DNA of 39,012 nt, from contig JAIXPW010000039.1 of NCBI GenBank assembly GCA_027485995.1, positions 1-39,012 on the forward strand, given 5' to 3'. Below, piece after piece: positions 9,901 to 18,175 of the stretch. The notes beneath the pieces were generated by a model, which was not told the origin of the DNA, ran no database searches, and was given only the letters and a program-made list of their open reading frames with translations. Made by a program: the position numbers and the translations under genes. The first letter of the stretch is position 1, and each line of letters opens with the position of its first letter. This DNA comes from Verrucomicrobiaceae bacterium. Lineage in GTDB: Bacteria > Verrucomicrobiota > Verrucomicrobiia > Verrucomicrobiales > Akkermansiaceae.

Positions 9901-12900
9901 TTTCCCCGCTGGAGCAGGTGGTGGGCTGGCAGGCGGATGGCGAGCTGGATTACATCGGCAAGGACACGGCGCGGACGCTGAAGTTCGTGGCACTCGACCG
10001 TTCACTGAAGACCGTCCCAATGAGCGGGTTGCGGAAGCGACTGGTGGAAATCCGCCAGGTGTCCGTGCTGACGAAGCAGAACAACGGCAACTACGCCTAT
10101 GTCTCGACCGAGCGCGAAAAGATCGTGGCCGAAGAGGATCTGTCGTGGCCGGCGGAGGGCTTCGACCTCGCGCTGACCACCGGGAATGTGGGCTCTTTCC
10201 GGCTCGAAATCGTGGCGGCGGACAAGCGCGTGCTGGCCCTGGTGCCCTATCGCGTGGCGGGAAAAGGAGATCGCAACCGTTCACTCGACAGCGAGGCTGA
10301 GCTGGAACTCGTCCTGGGAAATGGAAGCGCCGAGCCCGGCGAGGAGATCGAGATTCATCTCAGCGCGCCTTATGCGGGATCCGGTTTGGTGACCTTCGAG
10401 CGCGACCGGGTGCTCGCCCACCAGTGGTTCCGCGCCGAGACGAATGAGACGACCGTGAAAATGCGGGTGCCGGAAGGCCTGAGCGGGACGGTTTATGTCA
10501 ATGTGGCCTTCGTGCGTTCTCCCTCCTCGCCGGAGGTGTTCCGCAGCCCGCTGAGCTACGCGGCCGAGCCGCTCGACGTCGCGCCAAGGCGGCATGAGCT
10601 GGCGATCACCTTGGAAACTCCGACCGTGATCCGGCCTGGCACCGAGGCCCAGATCACCTACTCCAGCAAGCAGCCCTCGCGAATGGTGATCTATGCGGTG
10701 GACGAAGGCATCCATCAGATCACGAACTACAAGCTGCCGAAGCCGCTGAAGTATTTCTCACGCAAGCAGGCGCTGGAAGTGACGACCTTGCAGTGGCTTG
10801 ATCTCTTGCTGCCGGAATATCAGTTCCTGAAAGCGGCTCCGGCCTTCGGGGGCGACGAGGACTCGGCCCTGTCGATGCACGTCAATCCCTTCCGCCGCCG
10901 CCAAGAGGCACCGGTGGTGTTCTGGTCGGGGATCGTGGTGGCCGGACCTGACAAGAAGGTCGTGAAGTGGCAGGTTCCGGACTATTTCAACGGCAATCTG
11001 CGCGTGATGGCGGTGGCGGTTCGGGAGGACGGCATCGGCGTGGCGGAGACGTCTTCGTTGGTGAAAGCGCCCATCATCCTCGTGCCGAACGCGCCCTTGT
11101 TCGTCGCGCCGGGGGATGAGTTCGAGGCCTCGATCGCGTTGACGAACAACCTCCAACAGCCGGGCATCGTGCCGATCCGGGTGCAGGCGGTGCCGAACTC
11201 CGGGCTGGAAGTGATCGGCGCGGCAGACGCGCAGGTGGACCTCGCGCAAGGCAAGGAAGGCATGGTGCGCTACCGCTTCCGGGCGAAAAATGAGCTGGGT
11301 GGGGCCGAGCTGAATTTCACAGCCAGCGGTGGCAGCGAGGTGGTGAAACGATCTACTACAATGAGCGTACGTCCGGCCTCGCATCACCTGACGAAGGTGG
11401 TGTCCGGCTGGTTCCGCACGGGCAGCTACGACGTGAAGACGACCCGCAACCTTTACCCGCAACTGCGCCGCGCGGAGCTGACCGGAAGCGTGCTGCCGCT
11501 GGGCCTGGCGCGCGGGCTGGAGGCGTATGTGAGCGAGTATCCGCACGGCTGCAGCGAGCAGATCACCAGCCGGGCGATGGTGAAGTTGTTGGTTTCCACG
11601 GAGGCGGACTTCGGCCTGTCACCGGCGGTGGCGGCCGAGCATGTGCGCGGGGCGATCGCGCAACTGGCGAACCGCCAGCAGTCGGACGGTGGCTTCGGCT
11701 ACTGGTATTCCGGCGCGCCGCGGGCCTTCGAGTTCCATTCGCTCTATGTGCTGCATTTCCTGACCGAGGCGAAATCGCTGGGACATGCCGTGCCGGAGCA
11801 GATGATGAAGTCGGCGCTGAACTACGCGGCCGTCACCGCACGGGCGAACTTCGGCGACCTGCGTCAGGCAGACCTCCAGGCATACGCGATCTACCTGATG
11901 GCGCGCAATGGCCAGAATCCCACACCGCAGTTGCTCAATCTGCGCGACACGCTGACCAAGCAGCAGGCCGGAACCTGGGAGGGCACCAGCACGGCGGCAT
12001 GGCTGGCCGGGACCTACCGGCTGCTGAAGCAGGACAAGGAGGCGAACAAGCTGATGGATGCCTGTGTGGAGGCCCGGAAAAAGGCCGTGCCCGTCGCCGC
12101 AGACGCGTGGAACTGGTACGACCGGACTTCCGAGGCGGAGGCGCTGAAGATCTTCTACGTCCGCTGCCGGGAGTTTCCGGAGCAGTCGAAGGACTTCGGT
12201 TACGACGACCTGAAGCCGATCATGGAGCCCCTGGAAAAGGAAAACTTCACCACGCTCACGGCCTCGTTCATGACCCTGGCGCTGAAGTCCTACAGCGACG
12301 CGGCGGCGAAGACCGGGGTCGAACTGACCCTGGTGACGAAAACAGGCTCGGGTCCGGAAAAGGTGCTGGCCGGACCGGCGAAGGGGATCGTGAAAGCGGC
12401 CTTTCCGCCAGGCACGACCTCGCTCGGCTTCCGACGTCAACAAAAGGGCTCGGGCGATATCGGCGCGTTTTTCCAGATGCTGGAGCAGGGTTACGATCAA
12501 GTCAGTCCAGCGGCCCAGTCGAGCGGACTCGCTGTCTTTCGCGAAATCACCCCGGTGGACAAAACCAAGCCGCTGCGGCCGGGCGATGCCGTGGACGTGA
12601 AACTGAGGGTGCGGAATCTGGCGGCGCGCGATGTGCGGAACATGGCGGTGGTGGATCTGCTGCCGGCGGGATTCGAAGTCGTGGCCGGAGCACTCAAATC
12701 GGGCGCGGGAACGGTGGCGGGCACGGATTTCGCAGAACTTCGCGAGGACCGCAGTCTGTTTTATCTCAACTTGCGCGGCAATGGCGAGTGGTCGGTGCAT
12801 TATCAAATGAAGGCGGTGTGTCCGGGTGCCTTCGTGGTGCCGCCGGCGATGGCGGAAGACATGTATGATCGCGGGCGTCATGGCACATCACAGCCGGGAC

Positions 12901-12926
12901 GCATCGAGGTGAAATCCTCATCCTGA
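6987..12926 (+). CDS. Membrane-anchored bacterial alpha-2-macroglobulin with thioester
   Basis: With the GTG at 6987 (preceded by GAGGAT with about 8 nt spacing) the product has 1979 residues. It belongs to the bacterial alpha-2-macroglobulin/MG2 family, thought to trap proteases in the periplasm. After about 50 basic residues there is one membrane segment (about 54-72), then the macroglobulin domains; the thioester motif GCSEQ is at residues 1521-1525 with Cys1522 and Gln1525 retained, followed by the alpha-helical thioester domain (RQQSDGGFGYW). The C-terminal part contains a beta-sandwich-like segment near 1860-1940. It is longer than E. coli YfhM (about 1650). Anchoring is by an N-terminal helix, not a lipobox. 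The penicillin-binding protein 1C gene follows after 5 nt, the well-known gene pairing. Confidence 0.93.
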   Translation: MKTLLAPLRALLGKAGHLAGFVVGNLNWSAPPWLRWVGGRARAFGRHVASHPKGWGLAVISIAAITGGGVYSWNWWEAHKPRVVVYQPIQKVAVTWKVPVARQRPETDRSPEPLIIAFSLPVAPLEKVGKEPGSGVLMTPAVEGKWRWNDSRTLVFIPKEIHWMPSSRYTVSLGSGEIAPLLELDHSKIEFTTAPMVAQLRDFNFYTNPQDLDVHQVVGELRLNYPATLEEVTRQARLEVIGGTALFSPAPEGTPALTVTMGDGPQQYFLRSRNLVIPPKEDFVKLRVMAGLKSSRGGEPTASDAEIKTRVPDKFSGFSLSGVETEIIRTEEGEPQQFLFVDSSVALESAEVASRIQAWWREDWSSGDKTKLESEIAAASPVKLIAVEGEEPVTKRHAFRFIEPRPGTLLVRVAAGVKAPGGFELGEPYQTTAEVPEFPREVKILGKGNILALGGARKLMVQSRKVDHLRFTVGRVPVSQIQHLVTQNDYGDFTSPEMNSSFPEASLVQRWRKIVPIPRENDWQSARTEFDLNEAPGVTSPEVLTGGHGIFFVKAESVRKLTPVEPDKTVFGRIEDPDAGRDDNESPYEEEVSSRDVVDGWAVEQHDEERDGDGSATTNGRFVMVTDLGLISKAGADGGRDVFVMSLSSGQPVAGVTLKALARNGTVLKESVTGADGRAALPDLSGFIDERKPVALLAVKDDDVTFLPLRERQLPAMDFSRFDTEGVMSSRQKAVEGFVFTERGIYRPGDPVEVGVIVRRRDWKPVLEGLPVKVSLTDSQGRLAGSQQMALPYDGFFEVKLPLTEGAVLGQYQVTADVLNSDGDALFRLGRSSLRVEEFQPDRMKVGTVIEPAPAAGWMSPQAAVGKVTVQSLFGDAASERRVTMHLEYSPADFEFPGWEQFTFHDPAAKASSAQAGKESDLGETKTDEHGVAEFKLPLETVKDASYRMAVLTEAFEREGGRSVRHALTQMVSPLEQVVGWQADGELDYIGKDTARTLKFVALDRSLKTVPMSGLRKRLVEIRQVSVLTKQNNGNYAYVSTEREKIVAEEDLSWPAEGFDLALTTGNVGSFRLEIVAADKRVLALVPYRVAGKGDRNRSLDSEAELELVLGNGSAEPGEEIEIHLSAPYAGSGLVTFERDRVLAHQWFRAETNETTVKMRVPEGLSGTVYVNVAFVRSPSSPEVFRSPLSYAAEPLDVAPRRHELAITLETPTVIRPGTEAQITYSSKQPSRMVIYAVDEGIHQITNYKLPKPLKYFSRKQALEVTTLQWLDLLLPEYQFLKAAPAFGGDEDSALSMHVNPFRRRQEAPVVFWSGIVVAGPDKKVVKWQVPDYFNGNLRVMAVAVREDGIGVAETSSLVKAPIILVPNAPLFVAPGDEFEASIALTNNLQQPGIVPIRVQAVPNSGLEVIGAADAQVDLAQGKEGMVRYRFRAKNELGGAELNFTASGGSEVVKRSTTMSVRPASHHLTKVVSGWFRTGSYDVKTTRNLYPQLRRAELTGSVLPLGLARGLEAYVSEYPHGCSEQITSRAMVKLLVSTEADFGLSPAVAAEHVRGAIAQLANRQQSDGGFGYWYSGAPRAFEFHSLYVLHFLTEAKSLGHAVPEQMMKSALNYAAVTARANFGDLRQADLQAYAIYLMARNGQNPTPQLLNLRDTLTKQQAGTWEGTSTAAWLAGTYRLLKQDKEANKLMDACVEARKKAVPVAADAWNWYDRTSEAEALKIFYVRCREFPEQSKDFGYDDLKPIMEPLEKENFTTLTASFMTLALKSYSDAAAKTGVELTLVTKTGSGPEKVLAGPAKGIVKAAFPPGTTSLGFRRQQKGSGDIGAFFQMLEQGYDQVSPAAQSSGLAVFREITPVDKTKPLRPGDAVDVKLRVRNLAARDVRNMAVVDLLPAGFEVVAGALKSGAGTVAGTDFAELREDRSLFYLNLRGNGEWSVHYQMKAVCPGAFVVPPAMAEDMYDRGRHGTSQPGRIEVKSSS

Positions 12927-12931
12927 GAGCC

Positions 12932-15250
12932 GTGCGCGTTTGGATGACCTATCTGAAGCGCTGGAGGCGGCGGGTCGTGAGATCGGTCGTCCTCCTGGCG
13001 CTGACGGCGGGAGTGGGCTGGTGCCTGCTGCCGAAGCCCGAGCTTTATCCGGAGGGAATGAGCTGGTCGCGCGTCGTGCGGGATCGGCATGGCGAGGTCC
13101 TGCATGTTTCCGGAACGGCTGATGGACGTTACCGCTTGAAGACAGCGCTGGGAAACATCAGTCCAGCGATGGTGCGGGCGACGATGGAGAAGGAGGACCG
13201 CTGGTTCCGCTGGCATCCGGGGGTGAATCCGGTGGCACTTGTGCGTGCCGCCTGGGGCGTGATGACTGTCCGACCGGCGGGCGGGGCTTCAACGCTGAGC
13301 ATGCAGGTGGCGCGGATGCGCTGGAAACTGGAGACACGTGGCGTGGGCGGAAAGCTGGTGCAGATGGGGCGGGCGGTCCAACTGGAACGGCATTACTCGA
13401 AGGATCAGATCCTGGAGGCCTATTTCAATCTCGCGCCGTATGGAGGAAATGTCGAAGGCGTGGGCGCGGCGGCCTTGTTGTGGTGCGGCAAGGACGCGGC
13501 GGGCTTGAGCGAGCGAGAGGCCTTCGCGCTGGGAGTCATCCCGCAAAGTCCGGCGACGCGACATCCCGGGCGACCATCGGACCAGGCACGGATCGCGGCG
13601 GCGCAAGCTCGCTTGCTGGCGGGGATGTCGGCGGACGAGGCGCTGCGGAGCGATCCGCTGGCGGCAACGTTCACGCTGGTGCCACCGGGAGAACCGCCGC
13701 ACCAGGCACCGCATTTTTGCCGAAGGCGGATGATCGAAAGCACGGCGACGGAGATCACGACAACGCTGGATTTACGGATGCAGCAGATCCTTGAACGAGG
13801 CATCCGCGACGGGCTGGAACGCACGGCGGAGATCGGGATCAACAACGCCTGTGCGGTGCTGGTGCATGCGCCGACTAGGGAGGTGCTGGGCTATGTGGGG
13901 TCGGGGGACTATGAGAACCGATCGATCCAGGGAATGGTGGACGGCTTGCGGGCCAAGCGGGCTCCGGGCTCGGCCTTGAAGCCGTTTGTTTATGGGCTGG
14001 CGATCGAGGAGGGTCTGATCCATCCGCGCAGCCTGCTGGTGGACGGGCCGATGAGGTTCGGGGACTACAATCCGGAAAACTTCGAGGGCGAGTTCATGGG
14101 TCCGGTGACGGCGCGGGAGGCCCTGCTGCGGAGCCGGAACATTCCGGCCGTGGCGCTGGCGCGGCGGCTGTCGGGCGACGGACTCTATGGATTGATGAAA
14201 CGCGGCGGGGTGAGGCTCGACAAGCCGTCGTCCTACTACGGGCTTAGTATTGCGCTGGGTGGCGCGGGGGTGACGCCACTGGAACTGGCGGGTTTGTATG
14301 CAGCCCTGGCGGATGACGGAGTGCCGGGGCCGCTGGTGATGGAGCCGGGCACGCGACCGGCTGCGGGCGGGCCGCCGCTGCTCGATGAGGCGGCGCGTTT
14401 CCTGGTGCTGGACATGCTGACCGGCGGCGTGGATCTGGGAGCCGAGTATGGCTTCTCGCGGGCGGACCCGACGGTCGCCTGGAAGACCGGGACCTCCCAC
14501 GGCTTCCGCGATGCCTGGGCGGTGGGCGTGAAGGGCGACCACGTGTTGCTGGTTTGGATGGGGAATTTCAGCGGACGCGGCAACAACGCGCTGGTGGCGC
14601 GACGATGCGCGGCACCGATGTTGTTCGATCTGTTCTCGCGTTTGCAGTTGCCTGCCATGGAACGGACCGTGCCGGGCACGGTGCGACAGGTGGAGGTCTG
14701 CGCCTTGTCGGGCTGCCTGCCGGGGCCGCATTGTCCGCAGAAGGCGGGGAGCTGGTTCGTGCCGGGAGTTTCTCCGATCGGAATGTGCGAGCTGCACCGC
14801 AGCATCCTGGTCGATGGGACGACCGGAGCGCGGGTGGCCTGGGACGACGGTCGGGCTGGATTGCGTCGGGAGGTCTATGAATTCTGGCCGCCGGATTTGC
14901 TCGAACTGTTCCGTCGGGCGGGCCTTCCAAGGCGGGAGCTTCCGACGCCGGAGAGCGGAACGGGCGGGGTGGACGGCCTCGATCCGGGGGAACCGCCGCT
15001 GATTTTATCGCCGCTGGCGAACCGGCTTTATCTCAGCGGCGCTTCGTCGGACCCGGGCGGAGTCTTGTTGAAGGCCAAGCCCACTGGCGGGGTGGCGCGC
15101 TTGTACTGGTTCTGCGACGAGGCATTTCTCGGCAGCGCGGGGGCGGCGGAGGGCCTGCCATGGGAGCCGGTGCCGGGTCGGCGCAAGATCCGCGTCGTGG
15201 ACGATCACGGTCGGGCCGCGAGCGTGGAAGTGACGGTGGGGAGGGAGTGA
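12932..15250 (+). CDS. pbpC: Penicillin-binding protein 1C (bifunctional peptidoglycan synthase)
   Basis: The 772-residue product polymerises glycan strands and carries a transpeptidase domain. After a membrane anchor (about 15-33) comes the GT51 glycosyltransferase domain with KEDRWFRWHPGVNP (catalytic Glu88), GGASTLSMQVARM (118-130) and the EAYFNLAPYGGNVEG segment. The transpeptidase has SALK (Ser347, Lys350), SRN (401-403) and KTG (518-520). The C-terminal part from about 690 looks like the PBP1C-specific C-terminal domain. It starts 5 nt after the macroglobulin gene, GTG at 12932 or ATG at 12944. The inferred role is repairing peptidoglycan after envelope breach together with the macroglobulin. 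It meets the rsuA-type gene tail to tail with 7 nt between. Confidence 0.95.
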   Translation: MRVWMTYLKRWRRRVVRSVVLLALTAGVGWCLLPKPELYPEGMSWSRVVRDRHGEVLHVSGTADGRYRLKTALGNISPAMVRATMEKEDRWFRWHPGVNPVALVRAAWGVMTVRPAGGASTLSMQVARMRWKLETRGVGGKLVQMGRAVQLERHYSKDQILEAYFNLAPYGGNVEGVGAAALLWCGKDAAGLSEREAFALGVIPQSPATRHPGRPSDQARIAAAQARLLAGMSADEALRSDPLAATFTLVPPGEPPHQAPHFCRRRMIESTATEITTTLDLRMQQILERGIRDGLERTAEIGINNACAVLVHAPTREVLGYVGSGDYENRSIQGMVDGLRAKRAPGSALKPFVYGLAIEEGLIHPRSLLVDGPMRFGDYNPENFEGEFMGPVTAREALLRSRNIPAVALARRLSGDGLYGLMKRGGVRLDKPSSYYGLSIALGGAGVTPLELAGLYAALADDGVPGPLVMEPGTRPAAGGPPLLDEAARFLVLDMLTGGVDLGAEYGFSRADPTVAWKTGTSHGFRDAWAVGVKGDHVLLVWMGNFSGRGNNALVARRCAAPMLFDLFSRLQLPAMERTVPGTVRQVEVCALSGCLPGPHCPQKAGSWFVPGVSPIGMCELHRSILVDGTTGARVAWDDGRAGLRREVYEFWPPDLLELFRRAGLPRRELPTPESGTGGVDGLDPGEPPLILSPLANRLYLSGASSDPGGVLLKAKPTGGVARLYWFCDEAFLGSAGAAEGLPWEPVPGRRKIRVVDDHGRAASVEVTVGRE

Positions 15251-15257
15251 GACCCGA

Positions 15258-16205
15258 TCACTTTCCGCCTTGATGGCGCTTGCTGCCGGGGCGCTTGGGC
15301 GTTCTCTCGGAGCGGGGTTCGGCCTGTGGGCGACCGCGCTTGGCGGGCTTCGGCTTGGGAATTGCTGACTTGGCGGCAGGGCGCCTCGATGGGGCGACCC
15401 CACCGGAATCCGCAGCGGCTCGCGGCTTGCTGGCTTTTTCCCTGGCGACACGTTCGTCGAGCTTTTCCTTGGTGACCCGCTTGGCCGTGTCCTTGACCTT
15501 GGGATTCTTGAGAAGCATGGCGATTTCCGACTCATTGAGAGCCTGGGAGTCGCCGGGCTCGAGGTCGCCGAGCCACAGGGACCCGATGCGGACGCGCAGC
15601 AACTTGGTCACCTGATAGCCCAGCGCTTCGAACATCACGCGGATCTGACGCTTCGCGCCGTGTTCGAGGATGATCTTGATCCGGCGGGCGGATTGACGCT
15701 CGACGGCCTTGGCCTTGAGCTTTCCTTCGGGGGTGTAGATGCCGACGAGAAACTGGTCGAGGTGGGCGTTCTCGAAGGCCTGGTTCGAGGTGACGTGATA
15801 CTCCTTTTCCATCGACTTCGATGGATGCATGAGCTGCTGCGTCAGGTCGCCGTCATTGGTGAGGATCAACAGCCCCTCCGAATCGCGGTCGAGGCGGCCG
15901 ACGTGATGCAGGTGGTGCATCGACGGGGTCAGGAAGGTGTAAATCGTGTCCCGACCGAGCTCATCGGACTTCGAGCAGACGTAGCCACGCGGCTTGTGGA
16001 AGGCCACCACGACGGGGAGCTTCGACACCACCCGCTTGCCATCGACCTTCACGAAATCGGCCGGACCCACGCGGGTGCCGGGGTTCACGCAGATCTGGCC
16101 GTTGACCTCGACGCGGCCTTCCTTGATCAGCTCGTCGCTGCCACGGCGGGAGCCGATCGCGCAGGAGGCGAGGAACTTGTTGAGTCGGGTGCCTTCGTCG
16201 TTCAT
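15258..16205 (-). CDS. RsuA/RluB/E/F-family pseudouridine synthase with basic C-terminal tail
   Basis: Starting at ATG 16205 (MNDEGTRLNKFLAS), the product has 315 residues. Residues 5-60 form an S4 RNA-binding domain and 61-230 the catalytic domain, with the family signature HVGRLDRDSEGLLILTNDGD containing the catalytic Asp106. GAKRQIRVMFEALGY near 183-197 is also typical. It should convert a specific uridine in rRNA to pseudouridine; which site (16S or 23S) cannot be told. The last 85 residues are rich in Lys, Arg, Pro and Ala and probably disordered, resembling tails that bind RNA. The frame is open upstream to 16502, but that part overlaps the small basic protein gene and is non-coding in appearance. 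A terminator lies between it and the gene upstream. Confidence 0.9.
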   Translation of the reverse strand: MNDEGTRLNKFLASCAIGSRRGSDELIKEGRVEVNGQICVNPGTRVGPADFVKVDGKRVVSKLPVVVAFHKPRGYVCSKSDELGRDTIYTFLTPSMHHLHHVGRLDRDSEGLLILTNDGDLTQQLMHPSKSMEKEYHVTSNQAFENAHLDQFLVGIYTPEGKLKAKAVERQSARRIKIILEHGAKRQIRVMFEALGYQVTKLLRVRIGSLWLGDLEPGDSQALNESEIAMLLKNPKVKDTAKRVTKEKLDERVAREKASKPRAAADSGGVAPSRRPAAKSAIPKPKPAKRGRPQAEPRSERTPKRPGSKRHQGGK

Positions 16206-16222
16206 GGCGGGTGGATTAACGC

Positions 16223-16258
16223 AAAAAGGCGCGGCCCCGTGAGGGATCCGCGCGCCTT
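16223..16258 (-). terminator. Rho-independent terminator after the small basic protein gene
   Basis: On the minus strand an 8-bp perfect stem (AAGGCGCG at 16251-16258 read in reverse, pairing with 16226-16233) with a GC-rich loop is followed by a run of five T (complement of 16223-16227). It lies 22 nt past the stop of the small basic protein gene and just before the pseudouridine synthase start, so that gene probably depends on read-through or a very close promoter. Confidence 0.7.
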
Positions 16259-16279
16259 GCGGAAAGATATCGGGGCCGA

Positions 16280-16435
16280 TCAGGCCTCGTGCTTGGTCTT
16301 GGGCAGGCCGATCGGGGACTTGCCGGCCTTCCAGTCGCCACGCTCCTTGAGGAGTTTCACGCGCTCGAAGCGCTTGAGGACGGAACGCTTGCCACCGACG
16401 GTGGAGCTGGCCTTGAGGCTGTTGTGCTTGGACAT
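16280..16435 (-). CDS. Small basic protein of the Verrucomicrobia/Chlamydiae family
   Basis: The frame encodes 51 residues beginning MSKHNSLKASSTVGGKRSVL and ending GLPKTKHEA. It is strongly basic, and the central part KRSVLKRFERVKLL plus the late GLPKTK match what I remember of a short protein family found only in Verrucomicrobia and Chlamydiae and suspected to associate with rRNA (TIGR04137-type). It is flanked by a good terminator and a plausible promoter and sits next to an rRNA pseudouridine synthase, which fits a role in ribosomes. No Shine-Dalgarno sequence is visible. Its shortness makes it easy to miss; the family assignment is from memory and carries some risk. Confidence 0.85.
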   Translation of the reverse strand: MSKHNSLKASSTVGGKRSVLKRFERVKLLKERGDWKAGKSPIGLPKTKHEA

Positions 16436-16473
16436 GACAGGAAGAATGTTCGAATTGGAATCGCGGGGCGCGG

Positions 16474-16502
16474 AACCTAGGAGCCGCCGTTGCGGATGGC
16501 AA
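16474..16502 (-). promoter_or_regulatory. Candidate promoter of the small basic protein gene
   Basis: Reading the minus strand, TTGCCA (complement of 16497-16502) and TAGGTT (complement of 16474-16479) are 17 nt apart and lie about 39-67 nt before the ATG at 16435. The -35 is five of six and the -10 only three of six to consensus. Position supports it more than sequence. Confidence 0.35.
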
Positions 16503-16506
16503 TGCT

Positions 16507-16543
16507 AAAAAAACCCGCGTCGTTCATTCTGGTTTGTCCGGGT
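16507..16543 (-). terminator. Possible weak terminator of the hexosaminidase gene
   Basis: A run of seven T on the minus strand (complement of 16507-16513) follows the hexosaminidase stop directly. The only hairpin is a 5-bp stem (16513-16517 with 16539-16543) with a long loop that includes the stop codon, so this is a weak candidate. Confidence 0.3.
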
Positions 16544-18131
16544 AATCGACTGCTGCTCCCTGGTCGCTGACTTCCGGCGATTTCGCAAAGGGGTCCCAGC
16601 TCGCGATGCCGTGCGATTTCAGCCAGGTGAGCTGGAGTTTCAGCCGGGCCTCGAAGGACGCGAAATCCTTGCGGTTCGGGGCGGTCCAGCCGGATTCCGC
16701 CACCGCGACGAGCCTCGGCCAGGTCAGGAAATCGCGCCGTGCCTGGGTCAGGCAGGTTTCCGTCCACAGGCAGGCCTGGAGGCCGAGGACCTGCTTTTCG
16801 TCCTTTTCAGAAAGCTTCAGCCCGGCCGGAAAATCATAAACGTCCGCCAGCGGATTGATGCCACCCCAGTTTCGTCCTGCCTTGTGGGACGGGTCCTGGA
16901 GGAAATCGAAGTAAAGCGGTCTGCGCGGACAAAGCACGACCGGGTAGCCGTCGTCGAGAGCCTTGCGGAGGATGCCCGGCTTGTCGTGCCGCCACCAGAA
17001 GACGACGGTCTTGTCCTTCGGGAGGTCGCGCTCGGCGATCTCATCCCAGCCACCGGTTTTCAGGCCGAGACCATTGATGGTGCCCGCCATCCGGCGGTTG
17101 AACCAGGTCTCGATCGCGGGCAGATCCTTCAGATTTTCCTTCTTCATCAGCGACTGCACGTCGGGCAGCTCCGGCCACTTTTTCCAGCCGAAGTTCACCT
17201 CGTCGCCACCGAAGTGGATCATTCCGGCGTTCGGAAACAGCGGGGCCACCTCCTTGAGGATGTCATCGAGAAAAGCCAACGTTTCCGGCTTCGCGGGGTT
17301 GAAGGTGAAGTTCGGCCACTTCTTCGGATCTCCCTTTTGAATCATGCCGCCGCCGTCGTGCTCGGGGAAGGCCAGCACCGCCGCATCCGCGTGACCGGGC
17401 ATGTCGATTTCCGGGATGATCGTGATGTGACGGGCGGCCGCGTAGGCGACGATGCGCTTGATCTCCTCCTGGGTGTAGAACTGCACCGGCGCGTTGTCCG
17501 AGCGATCGGTCTCATTGCCGCGACCGCCGATGCTCGTCAGTTTGGGATACTTCTTGATCTCGATCCGCCAGCCCGAGGAGTCGGTCAGGTGCCAGTGCAG
17601 GCGGTTGAGCTTGTAATGCGCCATGGCGTCGAGCAGCCGCTTCACCGCCGTTTCGCCGGAAAAGTGGCGGCTTTCATCGAGCATGTAGCCGCGCCAGGCG
17701 AAGCGCGGGCTGTCGCTGATCGAGACGGCGGGCACGGCATTCGGTGAGGCTTCCAGCAGCTGGGCCAGGGTCTGGGCGGCGTTGAAAAGTCCTTCACCGG
17801 TTCCAGCGGAAAGAAGTGCGCCCTTTTCAGTAATCTGAAGCTTGTAGGCACCTGGCCCGTCTTCGACCGCAGGCTTTCCGAGACTGAAGACGACCGACGC
17901 GGCCTCGCCCTCCTTCGCCGCTTCGAGCTTCCGGCCACTCGCCTTGGAAAGCAGGTCGAGGATCACGGCCGACTCCGGCTGATTTCCGATCCTCACCTTC
18001 GCTCCCTCCGTGATCTGCCACGTGCCCGCCTTCTCCTCCACCTTCGTCGGACGCGGAATCACCGGCACCTCCGCCAAAGCGGAAATCCCCAACGTCCAAC
18101 CTAATCCCAAGAGTCCATGCAAGCGGTTCAC
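16524..18131 (-). CDS. Secreted GH20 beta-N-acetylhexosaminidase
   Basis: I place the start at GTG 18131, giving a 535-residue product with a clear signal peptide (MNRLHGLLGLGWTLGISALA, cleavage after ALA). A GH20 N-terminal domain (about 20-140) is followed by the catalytic barrel: RGYMLDESRHF, HWHLTDSSGWR, EIDMPGHADA, and the catalytic pair in HFGGDEVNFG at Asp310-Glu311. The enzyme removes terminal N-acetylglucosamine or N-acetylgalactosamine using the substrate acetamido group. Its likely targets are chitin oligomers, glycoprotein sugars or peptidoglycan fragments in the periplasm. The frame is open up to a TTG at 18161, but that would spoil the signal peptide. It is divergent from the Fe-S carrier gene (44 nt between starts). 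Confidence 0.94.
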   Translation of the reverse strand: MNRLHGLLGLGWTLGISALAEVPVIPRPTKVEEKAGTWQITEGAKVRIGNQPESAVILDLLSKASGRKLEAAKEGEAASVVFSLGKPAVEDGPGAYKLQITEKGALLSAGTGEGLFNAAQTLAQLLEASPNAVPAVSISDSPRFAWRGYMLDESRHFSGETAVKRLLDAMAHYKLNRLHWHLTDSSGWRIEIKKYPKLTSIGGRGNETDRSDNAPVQFYTQEEIKRIVAYAAARHITIIPEIDMPGHADAAVLAFPEHDGGGMIQKGDPKKWPNFTFNPAKPETLAFLDDILKEVAPLFPNAGMIHFGGDEVNFGWKKWPELPDVQSLMKKENLKDLPAIETWFNRRMAGTINGLGLKTGGWDEIAERDLPKDKTVVFWWRHDKPGILRKALDDGYPVVLCPRRPLYFDFLQDPSHKAGRNWGGINPLADVYDFPAGLKLSEKDEKQVLGLQACLWTETCLTQARRDFLTWPRLVAVAESGWTAPNRKDFASFEARLKLQLTWLKSHGIASWDPFAKSPEVSDQGAAVDYPDKPE

Positions 18132-18175
18132 CCGCGCAAGTTGACGAAGTGAGGCCCGCAAGGCAAGTTCCCGCC

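Noticed and set aside
11619..12881. Minus-strand open frame of about 420 codons inside the A2M gene
   Set aside because: Antisense shadow; very rich in Arg, His and Gln, no motif.
16206..16502. N-terminal extension of the pseudouridine synthase frame
   Set aside because: It runs through the terminator and the small basic protein gene in another frame; family members start at the MNDEG-type S4 domain.
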